From JANQHS01 sp965267505 (GTDB taxonomy: Bacteria > Bacteroidota > Bacteroidia > Cytophagales > CCMP332): 64,000 nt of DNA. The notes beneath the pieces are model-generated. The model saw only the letters and a program-made list of their open reading frames with translations, did no database searches and was not told the origin of the DNA. The DNA is taken from NCBI GenBank assembly GCA_965267505.1, contig OZ254081.1, positions 2,976,001 through 3,040,000 of the forward strand, written 5' to 3'. Positions 26,087 through 35,422 of the stretch are shown in pieces. Position numbers and translations under genes: made by a program. How positions within the stretch are numbered: the stretch's first letter is position 1; the number at the start of each line of letters is the position of its first letter.

Positions 26087-27052
26087 TTAGAGGTATGTTT
26101 TGGAGGTCAAATAGTTCTTTACATAATCTTCAACCCCTTCTTCCAGGCTCGAAAAGCCTTTTGAATATCCAATTCCAATTAACTTCTCCATAGTGGCTTC
26201 CGTAAAGTATTGATAGGTGTCCCTAATATCTTCAGGGGTATCAATAAATTCAATGTTCTCATCTTTTCCCAAAGCGCTGAACACTGCTCTGGTTAGATCC
26301 AAAAAGGTTCTGGCGTTTCCACTTCCGAGGTTATAAATGCCCGAATCCTTTCTATGATTCATCAGAAAGGAACAGACTTCGCTTACATCCTTTACATAAA
26401 CAAAGTCTCTTTCCTGGTGCCCATCTTCAATTCCTTCTTTGTGGGATCGGAACAATTTCATTTTTCCGTTTTCATTGATCTGGTTAAAGGCATGAAAGAT
26501 CACGGATGCCATCCTTCCTTTATGGTATTCATTGGGCCCATATACATTGAAAAACTTCAATCCAGCCCAGAAATAAGGCTTATTTTCTTGTTGTAAGACC
26601 CAATTATCAAACTCATTTTTAGAGTCGCCATAAGGGTTCAATGGTTTTAATTCATTTATCCTTGACTCATCATCTTCATATCCGATCTCACCAAGCCCAT
26701 AGGTGGCAGCTGAAGAAGCATAGACTAGGGGGATCTGATACTCTGTACATTTTGCCCAAACCATTTTGGAATAGTTGACATTCAACTCATCAAAAATTCC
26801 TTTATCAAATTCGGTGGTATCTGTTCTGGCCCCCAGATGAAATATGAATTCTATCTCCTTTTCGTTCTCGTCTATCCAGGAAGAAAGGGTGTTTCTTTCA
26901 ACCCATTCCTGAATTTTCTTGCCTTCCAGGTTATTACTTTTCTCCTTTTTTGAGAAATCATCTACAACAATCACGTTGTTGAAGCCCGAAGAATTTAATT
27001 TTGAGACCAGGCAGCTGCCTATAAAACCTGCCGCCCCAGTTACTACTATCAT
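26087..27052 (-). CDS. hldD: ADP-glyceromanno-heptose 6-epimerase
   Basis: A 321-residue short-chain dehydrogenase-fold enzyme that converts ADP-D-glycero- to ADP-L-glycero-manno-heptose for the LPS core. Visible: the NADP motif TGAAGFIGS (5-13), the Ser region YASSAATYG (111-119), the catalytic Tyr141/Lys145 (NPYGDSK), and the family stretch FFNVYGPNEYHKGRMASV. The length is usual. It shares a promoter gap of only 6 bases (by the TTG start) with the divergent BtuF-like gene. LPS synthesis also appears nearby as lpxB. Confidence 0.92.
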   Translation of the reverse strand: MIVVTGAAGFIGSCLVSKLNSSGFNNVIVVDDFSKKEKSNNLEGKKIQEWVERNTLSSWIDENEKEIEFIFHLGARTDTTEFDKGIFDELNVNYSKMVWAKCTEYQIPLVYASSAATYGLGEIGYEDDESRINELKPLNPYGDSKNEFDNWVLQQENKPYFWAGLKFFNVYGPNEYHKGRMASVIFHAFNQINENGKMKLFRSHKEGIEDGHQERDFVYVKDVSEVCSFLMNHRKDSGIYNLGSGNARTFLDLTRAVFSALGKDENIEFIDTPEDIRDTYQYFTEATMEKLIGIGYSKGFSSLEEGVEDYVKNYLTSKTYL

Positions 27053-27058
27053 ATACGC

Positions 27059-27937
27059 TTGTTAAAGAGAGGCAAAAATAAACCCTATTCCTTCTACCCA
27101 ATGGCTTTTTGGGTTTTGGTCCTTTTCTTTTTCTCTTGTTCTGAAAGGAAAGAGATTAAAGAGGAGGCGAATTTAGATTCCAAGCCTGTAAAGGGAGTGA
27201 TCGCTCTTTCCCCAGCACTTACTGAGATCTCAGCAGAAGTGTTTCCTGAGGATCTGATACTGGCGCGAACACAAGCATGCGATTTTCCTGAATGGGTAAA
27301 GGAGAAGCCTATTGTACAAAGCTTTCCCCTTGACCTGGAAGGATTGATTAAATATGAACCCGATATCGTTTTTTCAGAACCAGGCATTATCGACAATCAG
27401 AGCATTGAAAAAGCTAAAGAACTCGGCCTGGAGATCAAAGTATTTGACCTTTCCCACATCGAAGGAATATCAAATGCAATGGTATGGATGGGAGATAAGT
27501 TTCCGGAATTTGAAGAAAGAGCACAAGCTCGATCTGAGCTCTATTTGAATTCTATTCAAAGCTTAAAGTCATCAAACGAAAAGAATAAAACCGTCCTGGG
27601 GATTATCTGGTCAGACCCTATCTATGTTTTTGGATACAACACCATATTAAGCTCTGAATTAGAGGTTTTAGGATATAAAAACGCAATAGACAGTATTTTC
27701 TCAGTTCCCTATCCCGAGATATCCAGAGAATATCTATTGAAGCTTGACCCGGATTATATCATTGGAATGTCAATGGCTCACTTTGATGAAAAGTTGGCCC
27801 GTCCTTATCCTGAATTAAAGCTGCTTAAGGCCTATAAAAACAATAGAATCCATGGGCTTGATCATGACCTTTTTACAAGACCAAGTCCAAGAGTTCCCCG
27901 GTTATTGGAAGATCTAAAAGCAAAACTCGATGGCTAG
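27059..27937 (+). CDS. BtuF-like substrate-binding lipoprotein (cobalamin/iron-chelate ABC importer)
   Basis: A 292-residue periplasmic binding protein of the helical-backbone class. The lipobox is VLFFFSC (Cys27 from the TTG start). Then VIALSPALTEISAEV, ILARTQACDFPEWV and LEGLIKYEPDIVFSE match BtuF-type proteins that bind cobalamin or ferric chelates. A TTG at 27059 gives a basic leader (KRGKNK) before the hydrophobic stretch; an ATG at 27101 would leave no positive charge, so TTG is preferred but not certain. It overlaps the permease gene by 8 bases. Confidence 0.82.
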   Translation: MLKRGKNKPYSFYPMAFWVLVLFFFSCSERKEIKEEANLDSKPVKGVIALSPALTEISAEVFPEDLILARTQACDFPEWVKEKPIVQSFPLDLEGLIKYEPDIVFSEPGIIDNQSIEKAKELGLEIKVFDLSHIEGISNAMVWMGDKFPEFEERAQARSELYLNSIQSLKSSNEKNKTVLGIIWSDPIYVFGYNTILSSELEVLGYKNAIDSIFSVPYPEISREYLLKLDPDYIIGMSMAHFDEKLARPYPELKLLKAYKNNRIHGLDHDLFTRPSPRVPRLLEDLKAKLDG

Positions 27938-28940
27938 GTCATCATTGATATTCATAGTTGGACTTCTTGTACTCCTCTTATTGTTTTGGTGGAATTTGAA
28001 TATTGGAAGTTTTGATCTGTCTGCATCCGAAATAATTTCAATTCTAATTGGAAAATCGAAAGATGAACTGACAACCCAGGTAGTCTGGAATATACGATTA
28101 CCGAGGGTTATTCTTGCTGCCCTGGTTGGAGCAGGGCTGGCCATAAGTGGATACTTTCTTCAATTGATAGTAAAGAATCCCCTAGCGGACCCATACATAC
28201 TTGGAACCTCAAGCGGTGCAGCTTTGGGAGCAAACCTGATCATTGCAGGGCTTGTCGGGACCAATTTTATTGGATATGTCCTCTTTCCGAGTATGGGAGC
28301 AATTATTGGAGGTTTTGTAACTACAGGGATCGGAATCCTATTAGCAATAAGAAGAAAGCAGATCCATGCTCCTACCTTATTGCTCGCCGGCGTCGGACTG
28401 GCGAGTATAAATACGGCTTTTGTAAGTCTGATTGCCTATTTAGTTAAACCTGGTAGCGAGTTAAAAGCAATCATTTTCTGGATAATGGGAAGCTTTGAGA
28501 GAGCTAGGATGGAAGATCTGATCATCTTATTACTTCCATTATTGGTCGGATTGCTATTCATTATGACCTATTCTGCTCAACTCGGTGGATTATGGATAGA
28601 GGAAGAAAGGGCAAGATCCCTGGGTATCAGAGTTCGCTTCTTACAATGGTCTTGCTTGGCTTTGGCCGCGATCATTACTTCCATTTCAGTTGCCTTTGCA
28701 GGAGCCATTGGATTTGTAGGATTTATTATTCCTCATTTCAGCCGCGCGATATTTGGTCCAACAAATCCAAAAGCCATTCTTTTCAGCCCTTTATTGGGAG
28801 CGTCATTTCTCATTCTTTGTGATATAGGCTCAAGGTTGATTTATCCGCCTGTGGGGCTCCCAATCGGCATCATGACCTCCTTCATAGGGATACCTTTCTT
28901 CTTATATTTGCTGCGAAAAAAGGGGTTCATTTTTGCCTAA
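27930..28940 (+). CDS. FecCD/BtuC-type ABC transporter permease
   Basis: A 336-residue inner-membrane permease of the cobalamin/iron-chelate family with about ten spans. Motifs: IRLPRVILAALVGAGLAISG, NPLADPYILGTSSGAALGA and, near the C-terminus, AGAIGFVGFIIPHFSRAIFG, which contacts the ATPase. It begins inside the end of the BtuF-like gene. The next gene, overlapping by one base, is queD and not the expected ATPase gene (btuD/fecE), so the ATPase must come from elsewhere. Confidence 0.9.
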   Translation: MARSSLIFIVGLLVLLLLFWWNLNIGSFDLSASEIISILIGKSKDELTTQVVWNIRLPRVILAALVGAGLAISGYFLQLIVKNPLADPYILGTSSGAALGANLIIAGLVGTNFIGYVLFPSMGAIIGGFVTTGIGILLAIRRKQIHAPTLLLAGVGLASINTAFVSLIAYLVKPGSELKAIIFWIMGSFERARMEDLIILLLPLLVGLLFIMTYSAQLGGLWIEEERARSLGIRVRFLQWSCLALAAIITSISVAFAGAIGFVGFIIPHFSRAIFGPTNPKAILFSPLLGASFLILCDIGSRLIYPPVGLPIGIMTSFIGIPFFLYLLRKKGFIFA

Positions 28941-29368
28941 TGGTAATAATTCATCGCAAAGAGCATTTCAACGCAGCTCATAAGCTATTCAATCCGGATT
29001 GGTCCAAGGAAAAGAATGAGGAAGTATTTGGAGAATGCGCTAATGAATATTGGCATGGACACAATTTTGAGCTAACTGTGAGTGTTGCGGGGGACCCTGA
29101 TCCAGAAACTGGGTTTGTCATGGACCTGAAAGATCTGAGTGGAATCCTTAAAGAGCATGTGATAGACAAGTTGGACCACAAAAACCTCAATATGGATGTT
29201 GAATTCATGAAGGGAAAAATGGCATCCTGTGAGGTTCTGATAACAGAGATCTGGAACATCCTGGAACCCAGAATCAATGCATTTCCTAGTGCCAAGCTTC
29301 ACAAGCTCCATTTGAAGGAAACAGAAAACAATTTTGTGGAGTATATGGGACCTTCCACCCGATCCTGA
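28940..29368 (+). CDS. queD: 6-carboxytetrahydropterin synthase / PTPS-family protein
   Basis: A 142-residue enzyme of the 6-pyruvoyl-tetrahydropterin synthase family. QueD converts dihydroneopterin triphosphate to 6-carboxytetrahydropterin for queuosine. Zinc ligands are His in HFNAAH and in WHGHNF; the catalytic Cys is in GECAN, with LDHKNL and the terminal KETENN also conserved. The start overlaps the permease stop (TAATG). QueC/QueE are not in the window. Substrate use (queuosine or another pterin) is assigned by family only. Confidence 0.9.
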   Translation: MVIIHRKEHFNAAHKLFNPDWSKEKNEEVFGECANEYWHGHNFELTVSVAGDPDPETGFVMDLKDLSGILKEHVIDKLDHKNLNMDVEFMKGKMASCEVLITEIWNILEPRINAFPSAKLHKLHLKETENNFVEYMGPSTRS

Positions 29369-29371
29369 TAA

Positions 29372-30487
29372 ATGAAGGTCTATTTTATTTCAGGTGAAAG
29401 ATCAGGAGATCTTCACGCTTCCAACCTAATAAAAGAGCTAAAAAAGCAAGACGGTTCTCTTCAATTTAGAGGAATCGGGGGGGATTTATCCAAGGAGGCG
29501 GGACTGGATCTATTTCGTCACTATAAGGAAATCTCCTTCATGGGATTGATCGAGGTACTGATCAACCTGATCAAGATCTCAAGGTATTTCCGAGAAACCA
29601 AAAAGGACATTTTAGCCTATGGACCAGATGCAATTGTACTTGTAGACTTTGCGGGATATAACCTAAGGATAGCAAAGTTTGCGAAGGAAAATGGGATTAG
29701 GGTCTACTACTATATATCACCTAAGCTTTGGGCCTGGAATTCTAAAAGAGCGAAGAAGATCAAAGCCTATGTTGATCGGATGTTCGCCATTCTTCCCTTT
29801 GAAAAGGAGTTCTACAAGAAGTATGAAATCGATGTCGATTATGTAGGAAATCCAATCCTTGACTCGGTAAAGTCCTTTGAGGCGAACACTAATTTCAGAA
29901 GGGATAATGAACTTGGAGGCAAACCTATCATTGCCATTCTACCAGGGAGTCGCAAGCAGGAGATCGAAAGAATGCTACATTTCATGCTTAGCCTTTTGCC
30001 TGCATTTAAAGGCTTCCAATTTGTGGTTGGGGGAGTGAGCAATTTGACCATGGATTATTACTGGCAATTCAGACGGGGAGGTGAAGTGAAGATTGTTATC
30101 GACCAAACCTATGATCTCCTGAACGTAGCTCAAGCAGCCCTGGTAACATCGGGAACTGCGACGCTCGAAACCGCCTTCTTTAGGGTGCCTCAATTAGTCG
30201 GTTATAAAATGAACCTGATTACCTTCTGGCTTGGAAAGATGGTGGTCAACGTAAAATTCATTTCCCTTGTTAATATTATCCTTGGTAGAGGATTATTGAA
30301 AGAGCTCATCCAGGATAATTTTCATCCTAATATCATCAGGGACGAACTGAATGCCCTGTTAAAAGATCCGGAGAGAAGAGATGAAATATCGAAAGGCTAT
30401 GATGAGTTATTCGAGATAATGGGAGAAGCTGGTGCATCTAGTAGGACGGCAGAATTGATCTTTGCAGACCTTCAATCCTTAGGCTGA
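29372..30487 (+). CDS. lpxB: Lipid-A-disaccharide synthase
   Basis: A 371-residue peripheral-membrane glycosyltransferase (family GT19) that joins UDP-diacylglucosamine and lipid X to make lipid A disaccharide. Visible: ISGERSGDLHASNLI (6-20), FMGLIEVL, VDFAGYNLRIAKFA, YYISPKLWAWNSKRAKKI and IAILPGSRKQEIERML, all family signatures. It is three bases after queD, last gene of the BtuF-BtuC-QueD-LpxB run. Its stop abuts the sirtuin stop from the other strand with no gap. Confidence 0.94.
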   Translation: MKVYFISGERSGDLHASNLIKELKKQDGSLQFRGIGGDLSKEAGLDLFRHYKEISFMGLIEVLINLIKISRYFRETKKDILAYGPDAIVLVDFAGYNLRIAKFAKENGIRVYYYISPKLWAWNSKRAKKIKAYVDRMFAILPFEKEFYKKYEIDVDYVGNPILDSVKSFEANTNFRRDNELGGKPIIAILPGSRKQEIERMLHFMLSLLPAFKGFQFVVGGVSNLTMDYYWQFRRGGEVKIVIDQTYDLLNVAQAALVTSGTATLETAFFRVPQLVGYKMNLITFWLGKMVVNVKFISLVNIILGRGLLKELIQDNFHPNIIRDELNALLKDPERRDEISKGYDELFEIMGEAGASSRTAELIFADLQSLG

Positions 30488-31186
30488 TCAATCTTCCCCT
30501 AGGACAATTCTCTTAAACTCATCAATTCCTTGGGTTGCAGGCATTTCAAAATGAGTGAGCTTCGGATCCTGCAAATGAATTTCAGGCTTCTTTGGGTCGA
30601 TCACATATTTAGGAATATCGTAGCCTACAAAATTGATCAGGCTAGCAGCCGGATAAACCACCATTGAGGTTCCGATAACCAGAAATAAATCAGCCTTTGA
30701 TGCTATTGATGCGGCTTGCTCCATTGCAGGAACCATTTCACCGAACCAGACAATGTTGGGTCTTAGTTGAGATCCCAATTCACAGGTATCACCCAATTTT
30801 AACTCCCATCCTTCTAACCTGTAAACCAGGTTTTCATTCTTGGTCGATCTGGATTCAAATAGTTTTCCATGAAGATGTAATACCTCGGATGATCCGGCCT
30901 CCTCATGTAGTTCATCAACATTTTGCGTAATGACATTTACATCGAATATGTCCTCCAGTTCAGCTATTACCTTGTGTGCGTGGTTAGGTTTGGACTCTAA
31001 GGCCTGTTTGCGCCTTTGATTATAGAACTCCAGAACCATTTCAGGATTGCGATGCCAGGCGTCGATTGATGCAACCTCCATTACATCATGACCTTCCCAA
31101 AGGCCTCCGGAATCCCGAAAAGTGTTCAACCCACTTTCCTGGCTAACTCCTGCGCCTGAAAGGACAACTAATTTCTTTTTGGACAT
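30488..31186 (-). CDS. cobB: SIR2-family NAD-dependent protein deacylase lacking zinc cysteines
   Basis: A 232-residue sirtuin. NAD motifs GAGVSQESGLNTFRD (11-25) and TQNVDELHEEAG (87-98) and catalytic His106 (HLHGKLF) are present. Tyr55 and Arg58 (FYNQRR) match the acyl-pocket pair of class III (SIRT5/CobB-type) deacylases, pointing to succinyl/malonyl removal. The four zinc cysteines of typical sirtuins are absent: only Cys135 occurs in that region. The start overlaps the topA stop by one base, so it is co-transcribed with topA. Confidence 0.9.
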   Translation of the reverse strand: MSKKKLVVLSGAGVSQESGLNTFRDSGGLWEGHDVMEVASIDAWHRNPEMVLEFYNQRRKQALESKPNHAHKVIAELEDIFDVNVITQNVDELHEEAGSSEVLHLHGKLFESRSTKNENLVYRLEGWELKLGDTCELGSQLRPNIVWFGEMVPAMEQAASIASKADLFLVIGTSMVVYPAASLINFVGYDIPKYVIDPKKPEIHLQDPKLTHFEMPATQGIDEFKRIVLGED

Positions 31187-33507
31187 TATTTCCTCTTGCG
31201 GAAACGCTTCTTTTCGGGAGCTTTTTCAGCAAGCTCGATGCATTGTTCAAGAGTTAACTCAGAAGGCTCCATGTCTTTAGGGATCTTGACATTCTTTTTG
31301 CCCGCTTTGATATATGGCCCATACCTTCCATTCAATACGGAAATGTCTGAGTTCTCAGGAAACTCCTTAATGATCCTGTTCTCAGCCTCTTTGATCCTTT
31401 CCTCAAGAAGTTCAACTGCCTCATCAAATTCAATGCTGAATGGATCCTTCTCCTTAGGGATGGAGGCAAAGGTTTTCTGCCATCTTACATAGGGGCCAAA
31501 TCTGCCAATATTAGCCTGAACCATATCATCTTTCCACTCACCTAGATCTCTTGGAAGGTTGAATAATTCAAGTGCTTCTTCGAGGGTAATGGTTTCAATG
31601 TACTGGCCTTCCCTAATCGAGGCAAATCTTGGTTTTTCCTCCGTTTCTTCGGTATCGCCTATCTGAATCATAGGGCCGAATCGTCCAATCCGGGCATAAA
31701 CATTTTTGCCTGATTTTGGATCTGTGCCCAGAAGTCTGTTGAGGTTAAGATCTTTCTTTTCGGCTGAACTTGTGGTCTCTAGTTCTTCATTAAAGCCTTC
31801 ATAGAAACCACCTATCATTTTATTCCATTCCTTCTTGCCCTCGGCAATCTCATCGAATTCCTTTTCAACATTGGCAGTGAATGAATAATCGAGAACATCA
31901 CTGAATTGGTTGACCAGAAAATCATTTACTACCATCGCAATGTTGGTAGGGAATAGTTTTCCTTTTTCAGATCCAAAGACTTCTGTTTCCATCTTTTCCT
32001 CGAGCTCAGATCCTCTTAAATAGAATTCGCTGAACTCCCTCTCTTTTCCTTCCCGGGTTTCCTTTCTCACATAATCTCTTTTCTGAATTACTGAGATGGT
32101 CGGAGCATAGGTAGAAGGTCTTCCAATACCCATTTCTTCCAGCTTCTTCACAAGGCTCGCTTCAGTATATCTTGCAGAAGGTTTACTGAATCTTTCCCTG
32201 CTATAAACGAGATGGTTTTTCAAAGGCTGACCTTCGCTCAAATCAGGCAATAGCTGGTTGTCATCTGTGGATTTTTCGTCTCGCTCATCATCGAGGCTTT
32301 CCACATAGACCTTAAGAAAACCATCAAACTCAACGACTTCTCCTTTAGCCTCAAAATCAAACCCTTCTCTTGAACTTGGGATTTTCACAATTGTCCTTTG
32401 AAGCCTTGCATCTTCCATCTGTGATGCGATCGACCTCTTCCAAATCAATTGATATAGTCGCGTCTGACCATCATCTCCACCAGCAGATTTAACCGAGAAA
32501 TTCGTTGGACGAATTGCTTCGTGTGCTTCTTGGGCCGAGTTCGATTTGGTCTTGTACCTTCTTTCTTTTGAATAGTCGGAACCATACTGAGAAACGATCT
32601 CGCTTTTGGCCTCCGATATCGCTTGTTCTGAAAGATTTACAGAATCAGTCCTCATATAGGTAATATGACCAGCTTCATAAAGTCTCTGAGCTAGGGTCAT
32701 GGTTTGAGCTACCGAAAAGCCTAATTTCCTACTGGCCTCCTGTTGAAGGGTGGAGGTAGTGAAAGGTGCCGCTGGAGTTCTCTTTGAAGGCTTCTTTTCT
32801 ATGCTGGCAACGGAAAAAGAATGTGTCTTTAAGGACTCAAGGAATTCTGTTGTGTCTTCCTTGCTGTCAAAACGTTTATTAAGCTCGGCTGAAAACTTCT
32901 TTCCGTCCTCAGTCTCAAAATCACCTTTCGAACTAAAGTTTGAACTTGGTATGAACTTCAGAATCTCTCTTTCCCTTTCAACAACCAACCTTACGGCAAC
33001 TGACTGAACCCTTCCCGCTGAAAGTCCCGGCTTGATCTTTTTCCAAAGAATAGGCGAGATCTGGTACCCCACCAATCTATCCAGTACTCTACGGGCCTGT
33101 TGTGCGTTAACAAGGTCTTGATCAATTATTCTAGGATGCTCGATGGCATTGAGAATGGCATTCTTGGTGATCTCCCTGAATACGATCCTCCTGGTATTCT
33201 GATCATTCAGATCCAGGGCTTTCATAAGATGCCATGAAATGGCTTCTCCCTCGCGGTCATCATCACTCGCAAGGAAGATTGTCTCTGCATTTTTTGCTTT
33301 GCTCTTAAGGTCCTTTATCACTTTTTTCTTGTCGGGACTGACCTCGTAAGTGGGTTCAAACCCCTTCTCAACATCAATTGCCAGACCTGAGCCAGGGAGG
33401 TCCCTAACGTGCCCAAAGCAGCTTTCTACCTCATAATTTTCTCCCAGATATTTTTCAATTGTCTTCGCCTTTGCGGGAGATTCTACTATCACTAAGTTCC
33501 TCGCCAT
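31186..33507 (-). CDS. topA: DNA topoisomerase I
   Basis: A 773-residue type IA topoisomerase that relaxes negative supercoils. The Toprim domain holds Glu9 (VESPAKAKT) and the acidic triad SDDDREGEAISWHL (81-94). The catalytic Tyr284 is in GHITYMRTDS. Instead of E. coli-type zinc fingers, the C-terminus has several glycine-rich repeats (GRFGPMIQIG, GRFGPYVRW, GRYGPYIKAG) and a Lys/Arg tail, as in other Bacteroidota. First gene of a topA-cobB transcript. Confidence 0.96.
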   Translation of the reverse strand: MARNLVIVESPAKAKTIEKYLGENYEVESCFGHVRDLPGSGLAIDVEKGFEPTYEVSPDKKKVIKDLKSKAKNAETIFLASDDDREGEAISWHLMKALDLNDQNTRRIVFREITKNAILNAIEHPRIIDQDLVNAQQARRVLDRLVGYQISPILWKKIKPGLSAGRVQSVAVRLVVEREREILKFIPSSNFSSKGDFETEDGKKFSAELNKRFDSKEDTTEFLESLKTHSFSVASIEKKPSKRTPAAPFTTSTLQQEASRKLGFSVAQTMTLAQRLYEAGHITYMRTDSVNLSEQAISEAKSEIVSQYGSDYSKERRYKTKSNSAQEAHEAIRPTNFSVKSAGGDDGQTRLYQLIWKRSIASQMEDARLQRTIVKIPSSREGFDFEAKGEVVEFDGFLKVYVESLDDERDEKSTDDNQLLPDLSEGQPLKNHLVYSRERFSKPSARYTEASLVKKLEEMGIGRPSTYAPTISVIQKRDYVRKETREGKEREFSEFYLRGSELEEKMETEVFGSEKGKLFPTNIAMVVNDFLVNQFSDVLDYSFTANVEKEFDEIAEGKKEWNKMIGGFYEGFNEELETTSSAEKKDLNLNRLLGTDPKSGKNVYARIGRFGPMIQIGDTEETEEKPRFASIREGQYIETITLEEALELFNLPRDLGEWKDDMVQANIGRFGPYVRWQKTFASIPKEKDPFSIEFDEAVELLEERIKEAENRIIKEFPENSDISVLNGRYGPYIKAGKKNVKIPKDMEPSELTLEQCIELAEKAPEKKRFRKRK

Positions 33508-33604
33508 CTTAATTTTTAAGTGTGCTCAAATATCCTTGAAAAAAAACTTCTTAAGCAAATATTTTTTCTAATCCCTATTTTAATGAGTACAACGTGGAGC
33601 AATA

Positions 33605-34102
33605 ATGAAAGTTCTTTACCTCTTAAGACACGCTAAATCCGATTGGAGTATTGGTGGCCAGGATGACTTTGATCGGGGATTGAATAAGCGAGGATTATCC
33701 AATGCGCCCTTCATGGGTAAGATCCTAAAAGAAAGGGGAGTGCAACCCGACATGATCTTAAGTAGCCCTGCAAAAAGGGCCAAACTAACTGCTGCAATGG
33801 TATCCGAACAATTGGATCTTTCTGATAGAGTTGAATTCAATGAAGAGATCTATGAGGCGAGTCCGCGCACCTTATTGAAATTGGTAAATGAACTTTCTCC
33901 TGATCAAAATGAGGTAATGTTGGTTGGGCATAACCCTACATTCACTTATCTGGCTGAATACCTTACTAAGGAAGAAATCGGGAATATGCCAACCTGCAGC
34001 TGTGTCAAGATCAAATTCTTCAATGAATGGGATGAGGTAAGCGAAGGGACGGGCGATCTTCTGTGGTTTGAGTACCCTAAAAAGTACCTTCAGGAGGAAT
34101 AG
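33605..34102 (+). CDS. SixA-like histidine phosphatase
   Basis: A 165-residue phosphoglycerate-mutase-fold phosphatase. The catalytic motif LLRHAKSDW (6-14; Arg8, His9) and the second His in MLVGHNPTF are present, with ILSSPAKRAKLTA between them. SixA removes phosphate from His-containing phosphotransfer domains; small members of this fold also act on other substrates. No sensor-kinase gene is nearby. Its 3' end overlaps the convergent M23 gene by 13 bases. Confidence 0.85.
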   Translation: MKVLYLLRHAKSDWSIGGQDDFDRGLNKRGLSNAPFMGKILKERGVQPDMILSSPAKRAKLTAAMVSEQLDLSDRVEFNEEIYEASPRTLLKLVNELSPDQNEVMLVGHNPTFTYLAEYLTKEEIGNMPTCSCVKIKFFNEWDEVSEGTGDLLWFEYPKKYLQEE

Positions 34103-34728
34103 ATCAAACCCTCGGTAATATAACTAAGGGGATTAGGGCAGATTGAAGCATAGTAATTCTTTTCGGAGTCAAAACAGACTCCAGGAAAATCGTCTTTCTT
34201 TCCAAGAAGCTCTGTTATCAATTGAAAATGAAGATGAGGAGGCCAACCAACATTTTCTTCTTTTCTACCCAGGTGCGCAATTAGGTCTCCGGCTTTAAAT
34301 TCCTTACCAACATTCCAGCGATCAAGATCAGCCTTAGATAGATGACCAAAAAGTGAATATTTGGTAGGGGCATTTTCGTCATGCTTTAGGATTAGGGTTG
34401 GTCCATAATTTCCAAAAGAGGAATGGTCTTTAAAGCCAACTATGGACCCAGTCCATGGAGCAAAAACCGATGTTCCTGCAGGAAGCCAAAAATCAATTCC
34501 AAGATGAATATTTCTAGCTGCTGTGCCTTCTCTGAAAACTTCAGAACCTTGATATATTTCTCGGTTTTCCAGGTAGCCTCCTAGTGCCCAGCTTAATCCA
34601 CTCTTTTTTAATTGCAAATCGATATATCCTTCAAGATTGTCTATTGTTAAGGTATAATCTGAGCCATTAGAAAGGTCTATGTGAAGAGCTTCCTGGTTCC
34701 AGATTTCGGCGCTAAAAAGAGGAGACAT
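34090..34728 (-). CDS. M23-family metallopeptidase-domain protein
   Basis: A 212-residue protein with an LytM/M23 zinc peptidase domain: His75 and Asp79 in HLGIDFW, and HLHFQ (His165, His167). The surrounding pattern (NIHLGIDFWLPAGTSVFAPW, EENVGWPPHLHF) resembles the M23 domain that is found fused to aminotransferase/kinase domains in some bacterial proteins; here it stands alone. No signal peptide is seen, so it may be cytoplasmic and not act on the wall. Twelve bases downstream of the alpha/beta hydrolase gene's direction partner (34741-35415). Confidence 0.78.
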   Translation of the reverse strand: MSPLFSAEIWNQEALHIDLSNGSDYTLTIDNLEGYIDLQLKKSGLSWALGGYLENREIYQGSEVFREGTAARNIHLGIDFWLPAGTSVFAPWTGSIVGFKDHSSFGNYGPTLILKHDENAPTKYSLFGHLSKADLDRWNVGKEFKAGDLIAHLGRKEENVGWPPHLHFQLITELLGKKDDFPGVCFDSEKNYYASICPNPLSYITEGLIYSS

Positions 34729-34740
34729 CGTTGATCTGAT

Positions 34741-35415
34741 CTAGGAAAGGAAGAACTCTTTAATTCGCTTAGCCAGGAAGGGATGATCCACCTTTTCTAA
34801 TGGATGCGGAACGTTTTCTATTTCTTCAAACCTCCCTTTGTTTGAAAGTCCTTTTGCCCAAATGGACTCTTTCTCATTTACCATAGAATCCACCGATCCT
34901 CTCAATATCAAGAGCGGGGTGGTTGTTGCCATCTCATTGCCTATTAGAGGACTCTGTCCCAAAGCTCTCATCAAACCTGCAGTTTGAATGCATACGTTTT
35001 TCCAATCCTTATGAGTTGATGTCAGAGCCTCTGCGAATCTTGGTACCTTTTCAAGAATGGTGTCTGGGTCAAGAAACTTAGTTTCTCTATCAGCAATTTC
35101 TTTACTCCATTCATATTTGGTTCCCAGGGTCACAAGTCCCGCCCATTTCCTTTTACCTATAAGATCCAACCAAAGGGCTATGTAACCGCCCATTGAGTAA
35201 CCGAAGACATAGGACGAATTGAATTCCTCGGATTGCTCTAATACTTTTTCCGCCAATACCTCAATGGAAAAGGGTCCTAGATAATCATCTTCTCCATGTC
35301 CAGGATAATCTATGCTATGGACTGTGAAGCTTTGCTCCAATTCTGAAATAAGACCAGGATAGTTCTTGGTGTGCCCTAATGCACCAGGCAAAAAGATAAG
35401 GTTTGGCTTGCCCAT
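34741..35415 (-). CDS. Alpha/beta-fold hydrolase
   Basis: A 224-residue hydrolase with the full catalytic triad: Ser74 in GYSMGG, Asp176 in LRGSVDSMV and His204 in VPHPLEK. The oxyanion region is FLPGALGH (8-15). There is no signal peptide. It lies 7 bases after leuS and 12 bases before the M23 gene, all on the minus strand, so likely one transcript. The substrate (ester, lactone or thioester) is unknown. Confidence 0.85.
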   Translation of the reverse strand: MGKPNLIFLPGALGHTKNYPGLISELEQSFTVHSIDYPGHGEDDYLGPFSIEVLAEKVLEQSEEFNSSYVFGYSMGGYIALWLDLIGKRKWAGLVTLGTKYEWSKEIADRETKFLDPDTILEKVPRFAEALTSTHKDWKNVCIQTAGLMRALGQSPLIGNEMATTTPLLILRGSVDSMVNEKESIWAKGLSNKGRFEEIENVPHPLEKVDHPFLAKRIKEFFLS

Positions 35416-35422
35416 GAAATTC

